This document shows, piece after piece, positions 45,848 through 55,269 of a stretch of 64,000 bases of DNA. Source of the stretch: Siphonobacter sp. SORGH_AS_0500 (lineage in GTDB: Bacteria > Bacteroidota > Bacteroidia > Cytophagales > Spirosomataceae); NCBI RefSeq assembly GCF_002838835.1, contig NZ_NHPP01000001.1, forward strand, positions 62,001 to 126,000, given 5' to 3'. The notes under the pieces are model-generated. The model was not told the origin of the DNA, did no database searches, and saw only the letters and a program-made list of their open reading frames with translations. Position 1 is the stretch's first letter. Every line of letters begins with the position of its first letter. The position numbers and the translations under genes are program-made.

Positions 45848-48800
45848 TTACTTATTTCCCAGAGCAGCTAATTTTTTACGAGCTTCTTCTACTACTTCTT
45901 TATTCTCAGCTCCCTCGATAATGGTATTGAGCAGAGCCTTCGCCTGAAATGCTTCATTCAGACACACATAGACATCGGACAGTAGCAGGAAGCCCCGGTC
46001 AATCCACAACTGATCGGTATATTGCTCCTTGAGTTCATTGATAATCTTATCGCGTGATTCTTTGCATTTCTTCTCTTTATACAGGATCTGAGCGACGTTA
46101 TAAATCGCCTCCGCTCCGTAGGAATCCTTGGCGAGTTTAGCAGTCTTCTCAAATTCTTCGATGGCTTTCTTGGAATCGCCTTTCGCCAGAGCAATTTTTC
46201 CGGCGAACAGCTGGGCCCGGTTTTGGGCTCCTAATACTGCATTACCACCATTGATGACTTCTTTTGCATACACCAGCGAAGAATCCAGTTTATTGCCCTT
46301 GAAGTACGTTTCCATCAACCCCAGCTGACCCGCTACCTGATCTTTCTTGTTACTGGACGTGCGAAGTAAAGTCTGGTAGTTGTTAGCGGCGGCCCGGTAG
46401 TTTTCGTTTTGGTACTCTAGTTCCGCAGCCCGCTGAGCTGCCCGATTGACAAACTGGGTTTTGTTTTCGCGAATTACCTGATAGTAATACCGTAACGCAT
46501 TCGTGCGGTCTTCCGTCCGGAAATAGGAATCAGCCAGGTAATACACGCCTTCGGGGGTAGAAGCACTCTTCGGATATTGTTGAATGTAACTCTGGAATGC
46601 TTCAATCGCCTGAGCGTATTTCTCACCGAAGTATAAGTTCTTGGCGGCTTCGTATTTCACTTTCTCCAGCGATTCGCCATTCGGGTTACTTTGCTCGTAT
46701 CCCTTAATAATAGTAGAGAATTCTTCGGGACGACCTGCGGAATTCAGGGCATCCTGTACACCAATCAGGGCTGATTCTGCACTTTTGGACGCTGCGTATT
46801 TACTCAGGATTACCTGATAATCGGCAATGGCCTCGTCGTAACGCTTCATGTTACTGTAGGCAATGGCTCGTTGCAGATAAGCTGCGTGCAGGATAGGACT
46901 TTGAGGCTGTTGTTTAATCAGTTTTGTAAACTGGGCTACGGCTCCCTGGTAATTCTGCTGATTCAGTTCCACCATACCTAACTGAAAAATGGCATCATCT
47001 ACATAGGGCGAATTAGGATACTGATTCAGTAACTGATTCAGCGTAGTCCGGGCTTCGGCGTATTTATCGGTATAGAGCAGGGAAATTCCTTTATTATAAA
47101 GGGCATTATCCTTATCTGATTTCCCCGTAACCGCAACCTGATCGTAAATCTTGGTAGCCTCATCATAACGTTTCGCCACTAGGTACGTATCAGCCAATCG
47201 GATCATGGCATCCTCGTAGTTACTGCGATCCGCCGAAGGTAGTCCACGCACCGCATCAGTATAAGCCTTGAATTGCGTGGATGCTTTATCGTATTCCCGG
47301 GTGTTGTAATAGGCATAACCTAAGCCGTAACGACTCCGAATTTTATAATCCGGCACTATTCGGGACTGCTCACTGCTGGCAATAAGCTGGGTATACTGAG
47401 GAATGACTTCGGCGTATTTCTGCTGGGCTGAAGTTGCTTCTGCTTTCCAGAAACGAGCCGCTACCGCCAGATCGCGGTTATCATTGTATTTTAGGGATTT
47501 GTCAAAAGCTACGATGGCCCGGTCAAACTGCTCGGCATTATAGGCGTTTATGCCAATGTTATAGGCTGCCTGCTGGTATTGATTCCGTTGTTTCGGGCTC
47601 AGGTTGCGTTCTTTATCGAGATAATCCAGAATCAGAGCGTAGTTATTGGAAAGTAATAAGCCTTCACCCCGTAATTCTTTGCTTTCATTCAGGTACGCAC
47701 TGTTGGGATACGTCTGGATGAACTGATCGAATTCCTTTACGGATTCATTCCCATTTCCCAAATCCAGTTGAACTTTTGCGTGATTGAACGCGGCGTCTTC
47801 CTGAACCGATTTATTAAAGTTCAGGCGACGGGCCTGATCCAACGCAGCCAAGGAATACTGTAGATTATCCGTATTCAGATAACTAATCCCCATGTAATAA
47901 GAGGAATACTGTCCGAGGGTATCTCTATTGGCCGCCAGCGGCTTGAAGGTGTTAATGGCTCCGTTAAAATCGTTCTGGCGATACAGGGAATACCCATACC
48001 GATAGGCCGCCGGTGCGGGTAACTTCCCACCCCGGAAATTAGTATGCATCTTATAGTATTCGGAGGCTTTGGCGTAATTGCCTTTCTGGAAGTACACATC
48101 AGCCGTTAGCAACGATAGGTCGTCCAATTTCTTACCCGATTTATTTCCCTTCCGTAAAATGGGCTCTGCGTAAGAAATCAGGGAATCGTATTGTCGCTGG
48201 CGATAATAGGAATGAGCAATCCAGCCGGGGGCTTCATTCCCAAATTCCTTGGAGTTTTCAATCCGACGAAAGTCGAGGACGGCACCGGCATAATCTTCAT
48301 TCTTGAAGCGAATCACTCCGGCATAATAGCTAGCTGCGGTAGCAAACTCCGTACTGCTTTGCTTCACGACATCCAGCGAAGTCAGGGCTGCCGGATAATT
48401 CTGAGTGTAATACTGAGCCATCCCCAGCTTGAAGGTCGCTTCCATCCCACTGGCTTTTTCCAGGTAAGGAATGGCCCGGGCGTAATCACCATTGTTATAA
48501 TAATAGTTACCCAGATCCGCATACAACTGCTTGGCTGCCGGGTGATCGCCGTGGTTTTTCACAAACCGCTCCGAAAGAATTTCGGCTTCAGGCTGATTCA
48601 GATACAAAGCCGACATAGCGATGTAATACTCCGCATTGACGGCATTCAAATCATTACTGGCCAGTAAGCCCTTATTCGTATCCAGAAATCGCTGGAATTC
48701 CTGACGGGCAGATGCGTAATTTTTCTTTTCAATAAACTCAATTCCTGAACGATAATACGTATCCGGTGAGATATAATTTAATGTATTCTGAGCTAACAAA

Positions 48801-48886
48801 GCTTGCCCGGAATACATCGAAAGTAAGCACGACCCCAAGAGGGACAAGCGGCGTGTACGCATAGAGAGAGGCTGATTTAGGATCAT
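45848..48886 (-). CDS. Large TPR protein, envelope-associated
   Basis: Protein of 1012 residues with a signal peptide (about 1-33, CLLSMYSGQALLAQ) and some twenty TPR-like helix pairs along its whole length (YRSGIEFIEKKNYASARQEFQRFLDTNKG, AIPYLEKASGMEATFKLGMAQYYTQNYPAAL, DAIFQLGMVELNQQNYQGAVAQFTKLIKQQPQSP). The last repeats resemble YbgF/CpoB and BamD. It precedes the barrel gene on the same transcript. Homologues of this size with a neighbouring barrel occur throughout Bacteroidota. A periplasmic scaffold role is inferred. Confidence 0.8.
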   Translation of the reverse strand: MILNQPLSMRTRRLSLLGSCLLSMYSGQALLAQNTLNYISPDTYYRSGIEFIEKKNYASARQEFQRFLDTNKGLLASNDLNAVNAEYYIAMSALYLNQPEAEILSERFVKNHGDHPAAKQLYADLGNYYYNNGDYARAIPYLEKASGMEATFKLGMAQYYTQNYPAALTSLDVVKQSSTEFATAASYYAGVIRFKNEDYAGAVLDFRRIENSKEFGNEAPGWIAHSYYRQRQYDSLISYAEPILRKGNKSGKKLDDLSLLTADVYFQKGNYAKASEYYKMHTNFRGGKLPAPAAYRYGYSLYRQNDFNGAINTFKPLAANRDTLGQYSSYYMGISYLNTDNLQYSLAALDQARRLNFNKSVQEDAAFNHAKVQLDLGNGNESVKEFDQFIQTYPNSAYLNESKELRGEGLLLSNNYALILDYLDKERNLSPKQRNQYQQAAYNIGINAYNAEQFDRAIVAFDKSLKYNDNRDLAVAARFWKAEATSAQQKYAEVIPQYTQLIASSEQSRIVPDYKIRSRYGLGYAYYNTREYDKASTQFKAYTDAVRGLPSADRSNYEDAMIRLADTYLVAKRYDEATKIYDQVAVTGKSDKDNALYNKGISLLYTDKYAEARTTLNQLLNQYPNSPYVDDAIFQLGMVELNQQNYQGAVAQFTKLIKQQPQSPILHAAYLQRAIAYSNMKRYDEAIADYQVILSKYAASKSAESALIGVQDALNSAGRPEEFSTIIKGYEQSNPNGESLEKVKYEAAKNLYFGEKYAQAIEAFQSYIQQYPKSASTPEGVYYLADSYFRTEDRTNALRYYYQVIRENKTQFVNRAAQRAAELEYQNENYRAAANNYQTLLRTSSNKKDQVAGQLGLMETYFKGNKLDSSLVYAKEVINGGNAVLGAQNRAQLFAGKIALAKGDSKKAIEEFEKTAKLAKDSYGAEAIYNVAQILYKEKKCKESRDKIINELKEQYTDQLWIDRGFLLLSDVYVCLNEAFQAKALLNTIIEGAENKEVVEEARKKLAALGNK

Positions 48887-49079
48887 TCAGAACTTAATAC
48901 TTATAAAAATCTATGAAAAAAGAGGCCAATGGCATAGAACAACCACTGCAATAACCACAAACCAGAGGGTTTTGTGAGGGTTTATTACAAAATGCTACAA
49001 AAAAAGACAAATAAAGGGCGGTGTCTTCATTTCCATAGACTATTTTCACGGTTTAAACGCAAAGAAATACAAAACCGAT

Positions 49080-50897
49080 ATGATTCAACGACTCGTTGTT
49101 TTCGTTTTTATCGTGTTCTTCCTTTGCGGTTTCGTTTTTGTGCCTGATTCCATGAGTCAAACCCATATACAGTACACCATTTCGATGCCTGAGCCAGCTA
49201 CGCACTGTGTTGAGGTCGAAATGCAAATTTCAGATGTAAACCAGCCGGACCTCCAGCACCAGGGTTATATTGATTTAAAAATGCCCGTCTGGACACCCGG
49301 TTCCTATCTGATTCGTGAGTATTCCAAAAACGTTGACCGCTTAGAAGCATGGACGGATCACCAGCCAACGGTGGCCCGAAAGATTAGAAAAAATGTCTGG
49401 CGGATTCCGCTCAGTTCCTGTACCAAACACTTAAAAGTTCATTACCAGTTATACGCCAACGAGTTAACCGTTCGCACTAATTTTCTCGACGATCAACAAG
49501 CCTACCTAACCGGGGCGGCTACCTTTTTATACGCCGAACCCTTCGTTCATTTACCGCATTACGTTACCATAAAGCCCTTTTCTGACTGGAAATCAGTATC
49601 GACGGCCCTCCCCGCCGTCGAATGGGATCCTCATACCTATCGGGCAGATCATTTCGATTTGCTGGTTGATTCGCCTTTCCAGATTGGTACGCACCGTACT
49701 CTGCATTTTGAAGCCTGTGGAATTCCCCATCAAATTGCCATGGTTGGCTCTCACGCTCCCGTAGATGAAGAGCAACTCTTAAGCGATTACAAACGCATTT
49801 GTGAGGCGGCCTTAACTGTCGTTGGGCAACATCCCTGTTCACACTATTTGTTTATCGTTCAACACACCAACGGTGGACTGGGCGGGCTTGAGCACTTGCA
49901 TTGCACGACTTTGCAGGCTAACCGGAATACGTATAGCCAGGACGTTTCATACGCAAACTTTCTGGGGCTGGTCGCTCACGAGTATTTTCACCTGTGGAAT
50001 GTAAAACGAATCCGTCCCATTGAGCTGGGACCTTTCGATTACGAGAATGAAAATTATACGCATCTGCTGTGGGTTGCAGAAGGCTTCACCAGCATGTACG
50101 ATAATCACATCCTGCGTCGGGCGAAACTGAGTAGTGTCGAAAAATACCTGGCTGATGTAGCGAGCGATTTCAGTTACGTGGCTAACACACCCGGCACCCA
50201 AATCCAGTCACTGACGGATGCCAGTTGGGATGCCTGGATCAAGTACTACCGTCCTAACGAGAATGCGATCAATAGCCAGAGTTCTTACTACGTGAAGGGG
50301 GCCGCTGTGGCCACGTTGTTGAACCTTGAAATTATTCACGCCACCCAGGGGAGTCGCTCCCTTGACGATGTGATGCGTTACTTGTATACGACGTATTACC
50401 TGGAACAAAACCGAGGCTTCAGTGAAGAAGAAATTCAGTCTGCCATCGAGCACATAGCCGGAGTAAGTTTTGACTCCTTTTTCAGCGATTACATCTGGGG
50501 AACGAAAGCTTTGAATTTTAATAAATACCTGGCGTACGTAGGTTGTTCCCTTGCGAACGAGATTCAGCCCTTCACAACAGCTTTTCTCGGAGCAAACGTA
50601 GCTCCCGGCAAAAATGTGGTATCATCCATCATCAAAGACTCTCCGGCCTATCGGGCTGGTCTGAATGCAGGCGATGAACTGGTCAGTGTAAACGGCCAAC
50701 CACTCACTGATTTGAATCGGTTTATTCTAACTCAGAAGCCCAATGATGAATTACTTTTCGAAGTAAGGAGAAGTGGTTTGATTCGAACGTTTGATGTCAA
50801 ACTAAGCACTTCTCCCTTGAAAAAATACGTCATTGTCAGGGATGCTAACCCGAGTAAGGAACAGCAAAATCTATTTGAAACCTGGGTTTGGGCGTAA
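49080..50897 (+). CDS. M61-family metallopeptidase with PDZ domain
   Basis: Secreted or periplasmic aminopeptidase of 605 residues of the glycyl-aminopeptidase family. Signal peptide 1-26 (VFVFIVFFLCGFVFVPDSMSQ), an N-terminal beta domain (about 30-190; the MPVWTPGSYLIREYSKNV motif), an M1-like catalytic domain with zinc motif HEYFH at residues 300-304 and the distal Glu in WVAEGFTSMYD, and a C-terminal PDZ domain (about 500-585; KDSPAYRAGLNAGDELVSVNGQPL). Complete, with all catalytic residues. Stands alone. Confidence 0.9.
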   Translation: MIQRLVVFVFIVFFLCGFVFVPDSMSQTHIQYTISMPEPATHCVEVEMQISDVNQPDLQHQGYIDLKMPVWTPGSYLIREYSKNVDRLEAWTDHQPTVARKIRKNVWRIPLSSCTKHLKVHYQLYANELTVRTNFLDDQQAYLTGAATFLYAEPFVHLPHYVTIKPFSDWKSVSTALPAVEWDPHTYRADHFDLLVDSPFQIGTHRTLHFEACGIPHQIAMVGSHAPVDEEQLLSDYKRICEAALTVVGQHPCSHYLFIVQHTNGGLGGLEHLHCTTLQANRNTYSQDVSYANFLGLVAHEYFHLWNVKRIRPIELGPFDYENENYTHLLWVAEGFTSMYDNHILRRAKLSSVEKYLADVASDFSYVANTPGTQIQSLTDASWDAWIKYYRPNENAINSQSSYYVKGAAVATLLNLEIIHATQGSRSLDDVMRYLYTTYYLEQNRGFSEEEIQSAIEHIAGVSFDSFFSDYIWGTKALNFNKYLAYVGCSLANEIQPFTTAFLGANVAPGKNVVSSIIKDSPAYRAGLNAGDELVSVNGQPLTDLNRFILTQKPNDELLFEVRRSGLIRTFDVKLSTSPLKKYVIVRDANPSKEQQNLFETWVWA

Positions 50898-50973
50898 GCG
50901 ATTATTCGCCAAAAGGATCATAAAATCTGCTGGATCTATGCTGATTAAAAAACCTGACTAAGTCCAAAATACC

Positions 50974-51003
50974 TTTAGTATTATTTAGTTAGTAAATACT
51001 AAA
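50974..51003. repeat. Short AT-rich dyad
   Basis: TTTAGTATTATTT (50974-50986) and AGTAAATACTAAA (50991-51003) form an imperfect inverted repeat (10 of 13). It uses the same TTAGTATTTAC words as the larger palindromes and lies between convergent genes. Confidence 0.45.
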
Positions 51004-51041
51004 ACTGATTTTCAAGGTGTTACGGTATTTGTCTACGTTTT

Positions 51042-51287
51042 TTAATCATCTAATTCGTCCACGGCTTCGCCCCAATCTTTGGCCATTTCTTCGAAACGAC
51101 GCATCACTTTGTCCAAAAAAGGACCATTCAACATTTCTTTTAAATCATCCTCACTTGTAATATCATACTCATTAATTTTATACGTCTGCTCAAAATAACC
51201 GGCTTCAACTTTAACAATGTAGCGATTGTTCCAGGCATACAGGGTGATTTTACAGGAAGGATGCGGTACTTCTCCAATGACTTTCAT
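51042..51287 (-). CDS. Small conserved acidic protein, unknown
   Basis: Protein of 81 residues from the ATG at 51287 (MKVIGEVPHPSCKITLYAW). Two beta strands then an acidic helical end (DLKEMLNGPFLDKVMRRFEEMAKDWGEAVDELDD). The longer frame to 51431 is rejected because it would overlap the divergent lipoprotein gene and has an unlikely, Arg-rich start. Small orphan proteins of this type are conserved in Cytophagales; function unknown. Confidence 0.65.
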   Translation of the reverse strand: MKVIGEVPHPSCKITLYAWNNRYIVKVEAGYFEQTYKINEYDITSEDDLKEMLNGPFLDKVMRRFEEMAKDWGEAVDELDD

Positions 51288-51339
51288 AATGAATGCGAAT
51301 AATGTGAATACATGGCAACGAGCCATTTCCAGTACGAAT

Positions 51340-52359
51340 ATGCGATTACTATCCCTACTTTTCCTAGTTTTTTTTGTCAGTTGTGGAAACCAGCGTGAAC
51401 AGGAAGCATACCAATTTTTCCTTCGCGGCAACGACCAGTTACTGAAACAGGATTACCCGCAAGCCATTCGTTTTTATACAGAAGCCATCAAGAAAAAAGA
51501 AGATTTTTCAGAAGCATTGACCAACCGGGGCCTCTCCTACTTGCAACAGGGTGATACGGAAAAAGCCCTGAGTGATTTAAATAACTCACTGAAAATCAAT
51601 CCTAAACTTGGAAGCACGTATCAAAATCGGGGTAATCTTTTTTCGCTGGAAGGCCAATATGCCCCTGCTCGAAAAGACCTGGAAGAAGCCGTAAAACTGA
51701 TACCCGATTCGTCTTCGGCCTGGGCTTTATTAGGTAATGCCCAATACATGACGGGTCAGGAAGATTTAGCTTTTTCATCTTTTGATAAAGCCGCTCAATT
51801 ACGCCCATCCGATTACACTACCTACGCCTTCCGAGGGTGGATCTATGTACTTCGGAAAGAATACGCCAAGGCTCAGGAAGATTTCAAAAAAGTATTGCAG
51901 TATAAACCCAATGAGCCTAGTTCGGTTAATAACCTGGCTATGGTTAGTACCATGCTCGGAAATCCGCAGGAAGGTTTGAAATGGGCCGATCTGGCCGTAA
52001 AAATTACGGAAGGCAAACTTCTCGCCTACTCCGTTAACAACCGGGCTTTTGCTTTGCTGGAACTTAATCGACTGGAAGAGGCCAAGGCTGAGCTAGATCG
52101 CTCCCTCCGGCTTGAGGAAAATAATGCCTGGGCTTTCCGTAACCTGGGTATCTATTACCTGAAGAAATCCGATGCTGCAAAAGCCCTGCAAGAATTACAA
52201 AAAGCCGAAAAGCTGGACCCTTCGGTAGATGAAATTAATTATTACTTCGGAAAAACGTACGAGTTACTGGGTCAGTCGGCTGAAAAGTGTAAATCCTGGC
52301 AAAAAGGGGCTGCTTTGCATGAGAAAAAAGCATTGGAAGCGGCTAAAACCTGCCGATAA
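51340..52359 (+). CDS. TPR lipoprotein
   Basis: Protein of 339 residues from the ATG at 51340, which begins a lipoprotein signal peptide (MRLLSLLFLVFFVSC, Cys15). Seven or eight TPR units follow (EALTNRGLSYLQQGDTEKALSDLNNSLKINPK, STYQNRGNLFSLEGQYAPARKDLEEAVKLIPD, and so on). The extended frame from 51226 lacks a signal peptide and runs into the divergent gene. Lipid-anchored TPR scaffold; partner unknown. Divergent from the small acidic protein with 52 bases between starts. Confidence 0.85.
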   Translation: MRLLSLLFLVFFVSCGNQREQEAYQFFLRGNDQLLKQDYPQAIRFYTEAIKKKEDFSEALTNRGLSYLQQGDTEKALSDLNNSLKINPKLGSTYQNRGNLFSLEGQYAPARKDLEEAVKLIPDSSSAWALLGNAQYMTGQEDLAFSSFDKAAQLRPSDYTTYAFRGWIYVLRKEYAKAQEDFKKVLQYKPNEPSSVNNLAMVSTMLGNPQEGLKWADLAVKITEGKLLAYSVNNRAFALLELNRLEEAKAELDRSLRLEENNAWAFRNLGIYYLKKSDAAKALQELQKAEKLDPSVDEINYYFGKTYELLGQSAEKCKSWQKGAALHEKKALEAAKTCR

Positions 52360-52363
52360 TACG

Positions 52364-52425
52364 TTCTGAGAATTGAACGGAACGGGCACTATATCGAGCT
52401 TTGTTCCTCTATCCAATTCTCAGAA
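52364..52425. repeat. Inverted repeat between convergent genes
   Basis: Perfect 12-bp arms TTCTGAGAATTG (52364-52375) and CAATTCTCAGAA (52414-52425). The loop is about 38 bases and there is no T-run, so it may be a weak terminator. Confidence 0.4.
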
Positions 52426-52495
52426 GGCATTATCGATCAAAAGACTGACGTAATACTCACCATAAACTACTCATTTCAAAGGACTTACAAGAGAC

Positions 52496-54208
52496 CTAAA
52501 GTGCTTTCATAAGGGTCTTAAAATGATCAAAGTAATTTTGATTCATCTCAGCATTACTACTGATTTCCAGGAGTTTAGCATTTTCATCCTCTAAAATGAA
52601 CGAAGGAAGAGCTTTTTCGAGTTCTTCGTAGCTAGCCACGTGCTCGTAATGCAATCCAGCGTCCTGAGCAGTGTTTCGGGCCGAGGTCTGATGACGCGTT
52701 TCAAAGAAGGTCTCCAGTTCAGGTTGCTGACGAGGTCCTTCAATCATTCGAAAAATGCTACCGCCTGAATTATTGATTAAGACAATCCGAAGGTTAGCCG
52801 GTACATGGGGATGCCATAAAGCATTTCGATCATAGAAAAAGGCTACGTCTCCAATCAGTACAAAAACCAACTGATCGGTTGTCAACGCGGCTCCGACAGC
52901 CGTACTTAAACATCCATCAATGCCACTGGTTCCACGATTTGAAAAAACGGTAATGTTTCTCTCATGCCCAATAAAATTGGCGTATCGAACCGACATGCTA
53001 TTGGCCAGATGTAACTGGGAATGAGCTGGCATTACCGCCATCACTTCATCGATAGCTTTGAATTCTACGAAAGCTTCCGTCAACCGAAAATTTGAACGAA
53101 TAGCCTGAAGTGATTTTTGTTCGGCCTTTTCCCAGTGAGCCAGGTATTCCGTTTCGATTTCATCGTCACCATTTCGGAATGCCCGTAAGTCCAGCGTTTC
53201 CAGTAACTCTTTAAAAAATAGCTCTTTATCAACTGCAAGCTGATGCGTTAAAGTCTGGAAGGGATCAATCAGTTCCCGTCGGGAAGTAATGTGGTAATGA
53301 TCTTTCGGTTTATGTTTTCGGAGGTATAATTTCAGATTTTTGGAAACGAATGCATCTCCAAAAGAAATGACCAGGTCCGGCTGTAGCTCTTCTAGTAAAT
53401 CCGTATGGGTAGAAGCCAGAAAAAAATCGGGATGGGTAATGAAATTTCCGTGAAGATTGGAGAGCACCTCCCCTACTACGGGGATCCCTAACTCGTCTTT
53501 GATTTGGCGAAGTGTTTCCAGTAACTCGCGGGAAATCACCTGCTGACCCGCTAAAATCAAAACCCGATCAGTGGATTCAATTTTTTGAAGTAACTCTTCC
53601 CAGGTTTCTACTGGTAACTGAGTTTTACCCCTTGAACGCAGAATCACCTTAGGTGAACCATAGGTGTACGATTCATCCGCTTTCGGATAGAAGGGTTCGC
53701 GGATGGGCACATTCAAATGAACCGGTCCCTTCGGATCTTCTTCCGCCGTGTGAATGGCCTGATTTACACTTCGTTCGATAAACCACAAACTATCCGAATG
53801 GGTATAATCTGCTGGTAATGAAATAGACTCCTTGACGTGTTTTCCATACACCGAATCCTGATGAATCATTTGTCCATCCTGCTGATAAATCCATTCGGGG
53901 GGGCGGTCGGCAGTGAGTACTAGCAAGGGCACTCCCAGAAAGTAGGCTTCGGCGACAGCCGGAGCAAAATTCAGAGCTGCGGTTCCAGAAGTACAGATAA
54001 GTACAACGGGTTTATTCAATTGTTGTGCCATACCCAGGGCTATATAGGCCGCCGCTCGTTCGTCGGGAATCACTTTTGTTTCAATAGAAGGATGCCGGGC
54101 AAAAGCTAACGTCAAAGCAGCAGACCGAGAGCCGGGCGAAATGACTGCCTGGGTTATGCCGCGACGTACGCATAATTCTGCCAGATCCAATAGCGGTTGC
54201 AAAATCAT
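52496..54208 (-). CDS. menD: SEPHCHC synthase MenD
   Basis: Thiamine-diphosphate enzyme joining isochorismate and 2-oxoglutarate in menaquinone synthesis. Protein of 570 residues. N-terminal Pyr domain with GSRSAALTLAF, HP...ERAAAYIALGMAQQLNKPVVLICTSGTAALNFAPAVAEA, LLVLTADRPPEW; C-terminal PP domain with NRGTSGIDGCLSTAVGAAL and the ThDP motif LIGDVAFFYDRNALW...NNSGGSIF. Menaquinone is the usual quinone of Bacteroidota. The other men genes are not next to it. Confidence 0.95.
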   Translation of the reverse strand: MILQPLLDLAELCVRRGITQAVISPGSRSAALTLAFARHPSIETKVIPDERAAAYIALGMAQQLNKPVVLICTSGTAALNFAPAVAEAYFLGVPLLVLTADRPPEWIYQQDGQMIHQDSVYGKHVKESISLPADYTHSDSLWFIERSVNQAIHTAEEDPKGPVHLNVPIREPFYPKADESYTYGSPKVILRSRGKTQLPVETWEELLQKIESTDRVLILAGQQVISRELLETLRQIKDELGIPVVGEVLSNLHGNFITHPDFFLASTHTDLLEELQPDLVISFGDAFVSKNLKLYLRKHKPKDHYHITSRRELIDPFQTLTHQLAVDKELFFKELLETLDLRAFRNGDDEIETEYLAHWEKAEQKSLQAIRSNFRLTEAFVEFKAIDEVMAVMPAHSQLHLANSMSVRYANFIGHERNITVFSNRGTSGIDGCLSTAVGAALTTDQLVFVLIGDVAFFYDRNALWHPHVPANLRIVLINNSGGSIFRMIEGPRQQPELETFFETRHQTSARNTAQDAGLHYEHVASYEELEKALPSFILEDENAKLLEISSNAEMNQNYFDHFKTLMKAL

Positions 54209-54262
54209 AATAGATTATATCGTAAGCGGACGGAGGTCCGAAGTACTTAAAAATAAATCCTA

Positions 54263-54295
54263 TAAAAAAAGCCCCCGAAGTGGAGGCTTTTTTTA
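54263..54295. terminator. Hairpin with T-run between menD and rpoD
   Basis: Near-perfect stem AAAAAGCC...GGCTTTTT with short loop and A/T runs on both sides. On the minus strand it ends rpoD transcription. Confidence 0.8.
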
Positions 54296-54314
54296 TTTTT
54301 CTGGACTTGAAAAA

Positions 54315-55178
54315 TTATCCTAAATACGTTTTTAACGCTTTACTCCGTGAAGTATGGCGTAAACGGCGAATGGCTTTTTCTTTAATCTGGCGAACACGTT
54401 CACGAGTCAGGTTAAATTTCTCACCAATCTCTTCCAGTGTCATGGCATGGTTACCATCCAGACCGAAATAAAGAGTGATGACATCTGCTTCGCGTTGAGT
54501 TAACGTAGATAAGGCACGTTGTACCTCTTTACGAAGAGACTCATTCACTAATCCTGAGTCAGGTTTGTCTTCACCGTCATTTTCAAGAACGTCAAGTAAG
54601 GAGTTTTCTTCTCCCTGTACGAAAGGAGCATCCATTGAAACGTGACGACCTGAGATTTTCAGGGTGTCTACTACTTCGCCGGCGGAAATTTCCAGTACTT
54701 CGGCTAACTCTTCGGGAGAAGGTTCCCGCTCAAAACGTTGCTCCAGTTCAGAGAACGTTTTAGAAATTTTGTTCAGGGAACCTACCCGGTTCAGGGGCAG
54801 ACGAACAATACGAGACTGTTCGGCCAAAGCCTGAAGAATAGACTGACGAATCCACCATACAGCGTATGAGATGAATTTAAAACCGCGAGTCTCGTCGAAA
54901 CGCTGAGCGGCTTTGATCAAACCTAAGTTACCTTCGTTGATTAAGTCACCCAGAGAAAGACCCTGGTTCTGATATTGTTTAGCTACTGACACTACGAAAC
55001 GTAAGTTTGCTTTAGTCAGTCGCTCTAACGCTAATTGGTCACCTTCACGAATTCTTCGAGCCAGTTCTACCTCCTCGTCCGGGGTGAGCAAATCCACTTT
55101 ACCAATTTCCTGAAGGTATTTATCAAGAGATTGGCTTTCCCGGTTAGTGATCTGCTTAGAAATTTTTAGCTGTCTCAT
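54315..55178 (-). CDS. rpoD: Primary sigma factor RpoD (SigA type)
   Basis: Principal sigma-70 of the Bacteroidota kind, 287 residues: region 1.2 ([31 protein letters not shown]), no region 1.1 or non-conserved insert, region 2 ([57 protein letters not shown]), region 3 ([17 protein letters not shown]) and region 4 ([31 protein letters not shown]). This group reads TTG-N20-TAnnTTTG promoters, matching those found here. Confidence 0.96.
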   Translation of the reverse strand: MRQLKISKQITNRESQSLDKYLQEIGKVDLLTPDEEVELARRIREGDQLALERLTKANLRFVVSVAKQYQNQGLSLGDLINEGNLGLIKAAQRFDETRGFKFISYAVWWIRQSILQALAEQSRIVRLPLNRVGSLNKISKTFSELEQRFEREPSPEELAEVLEISAGEVVDTLKISGRHVSMDAPFVQGEENSLLDVLENDGEDKPDSGLVNESLRKEVQRALSTLTQREADVITLYFGLDGNHAMTLEEIGEKFNLTRERVRQIKEKAIRRLRHTSRSKALKTYLG

Positions 55179-55269
55179 CTGGCATCAGAATTTGCTATGG
55201 GTTGCTGATGATTATGTAACATGAAATCGTAGAAAAAAAATTCAGGAATGGAAGCTTGTCCTACAAAAA

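Noticed and set aside
51288..51431. Longer N-terminus of the small acidic protein
   Set aside because: Would overlap the divergent lipoprotein gene and its leader, and has an Arg/Ser-rich composition unlike the rest.
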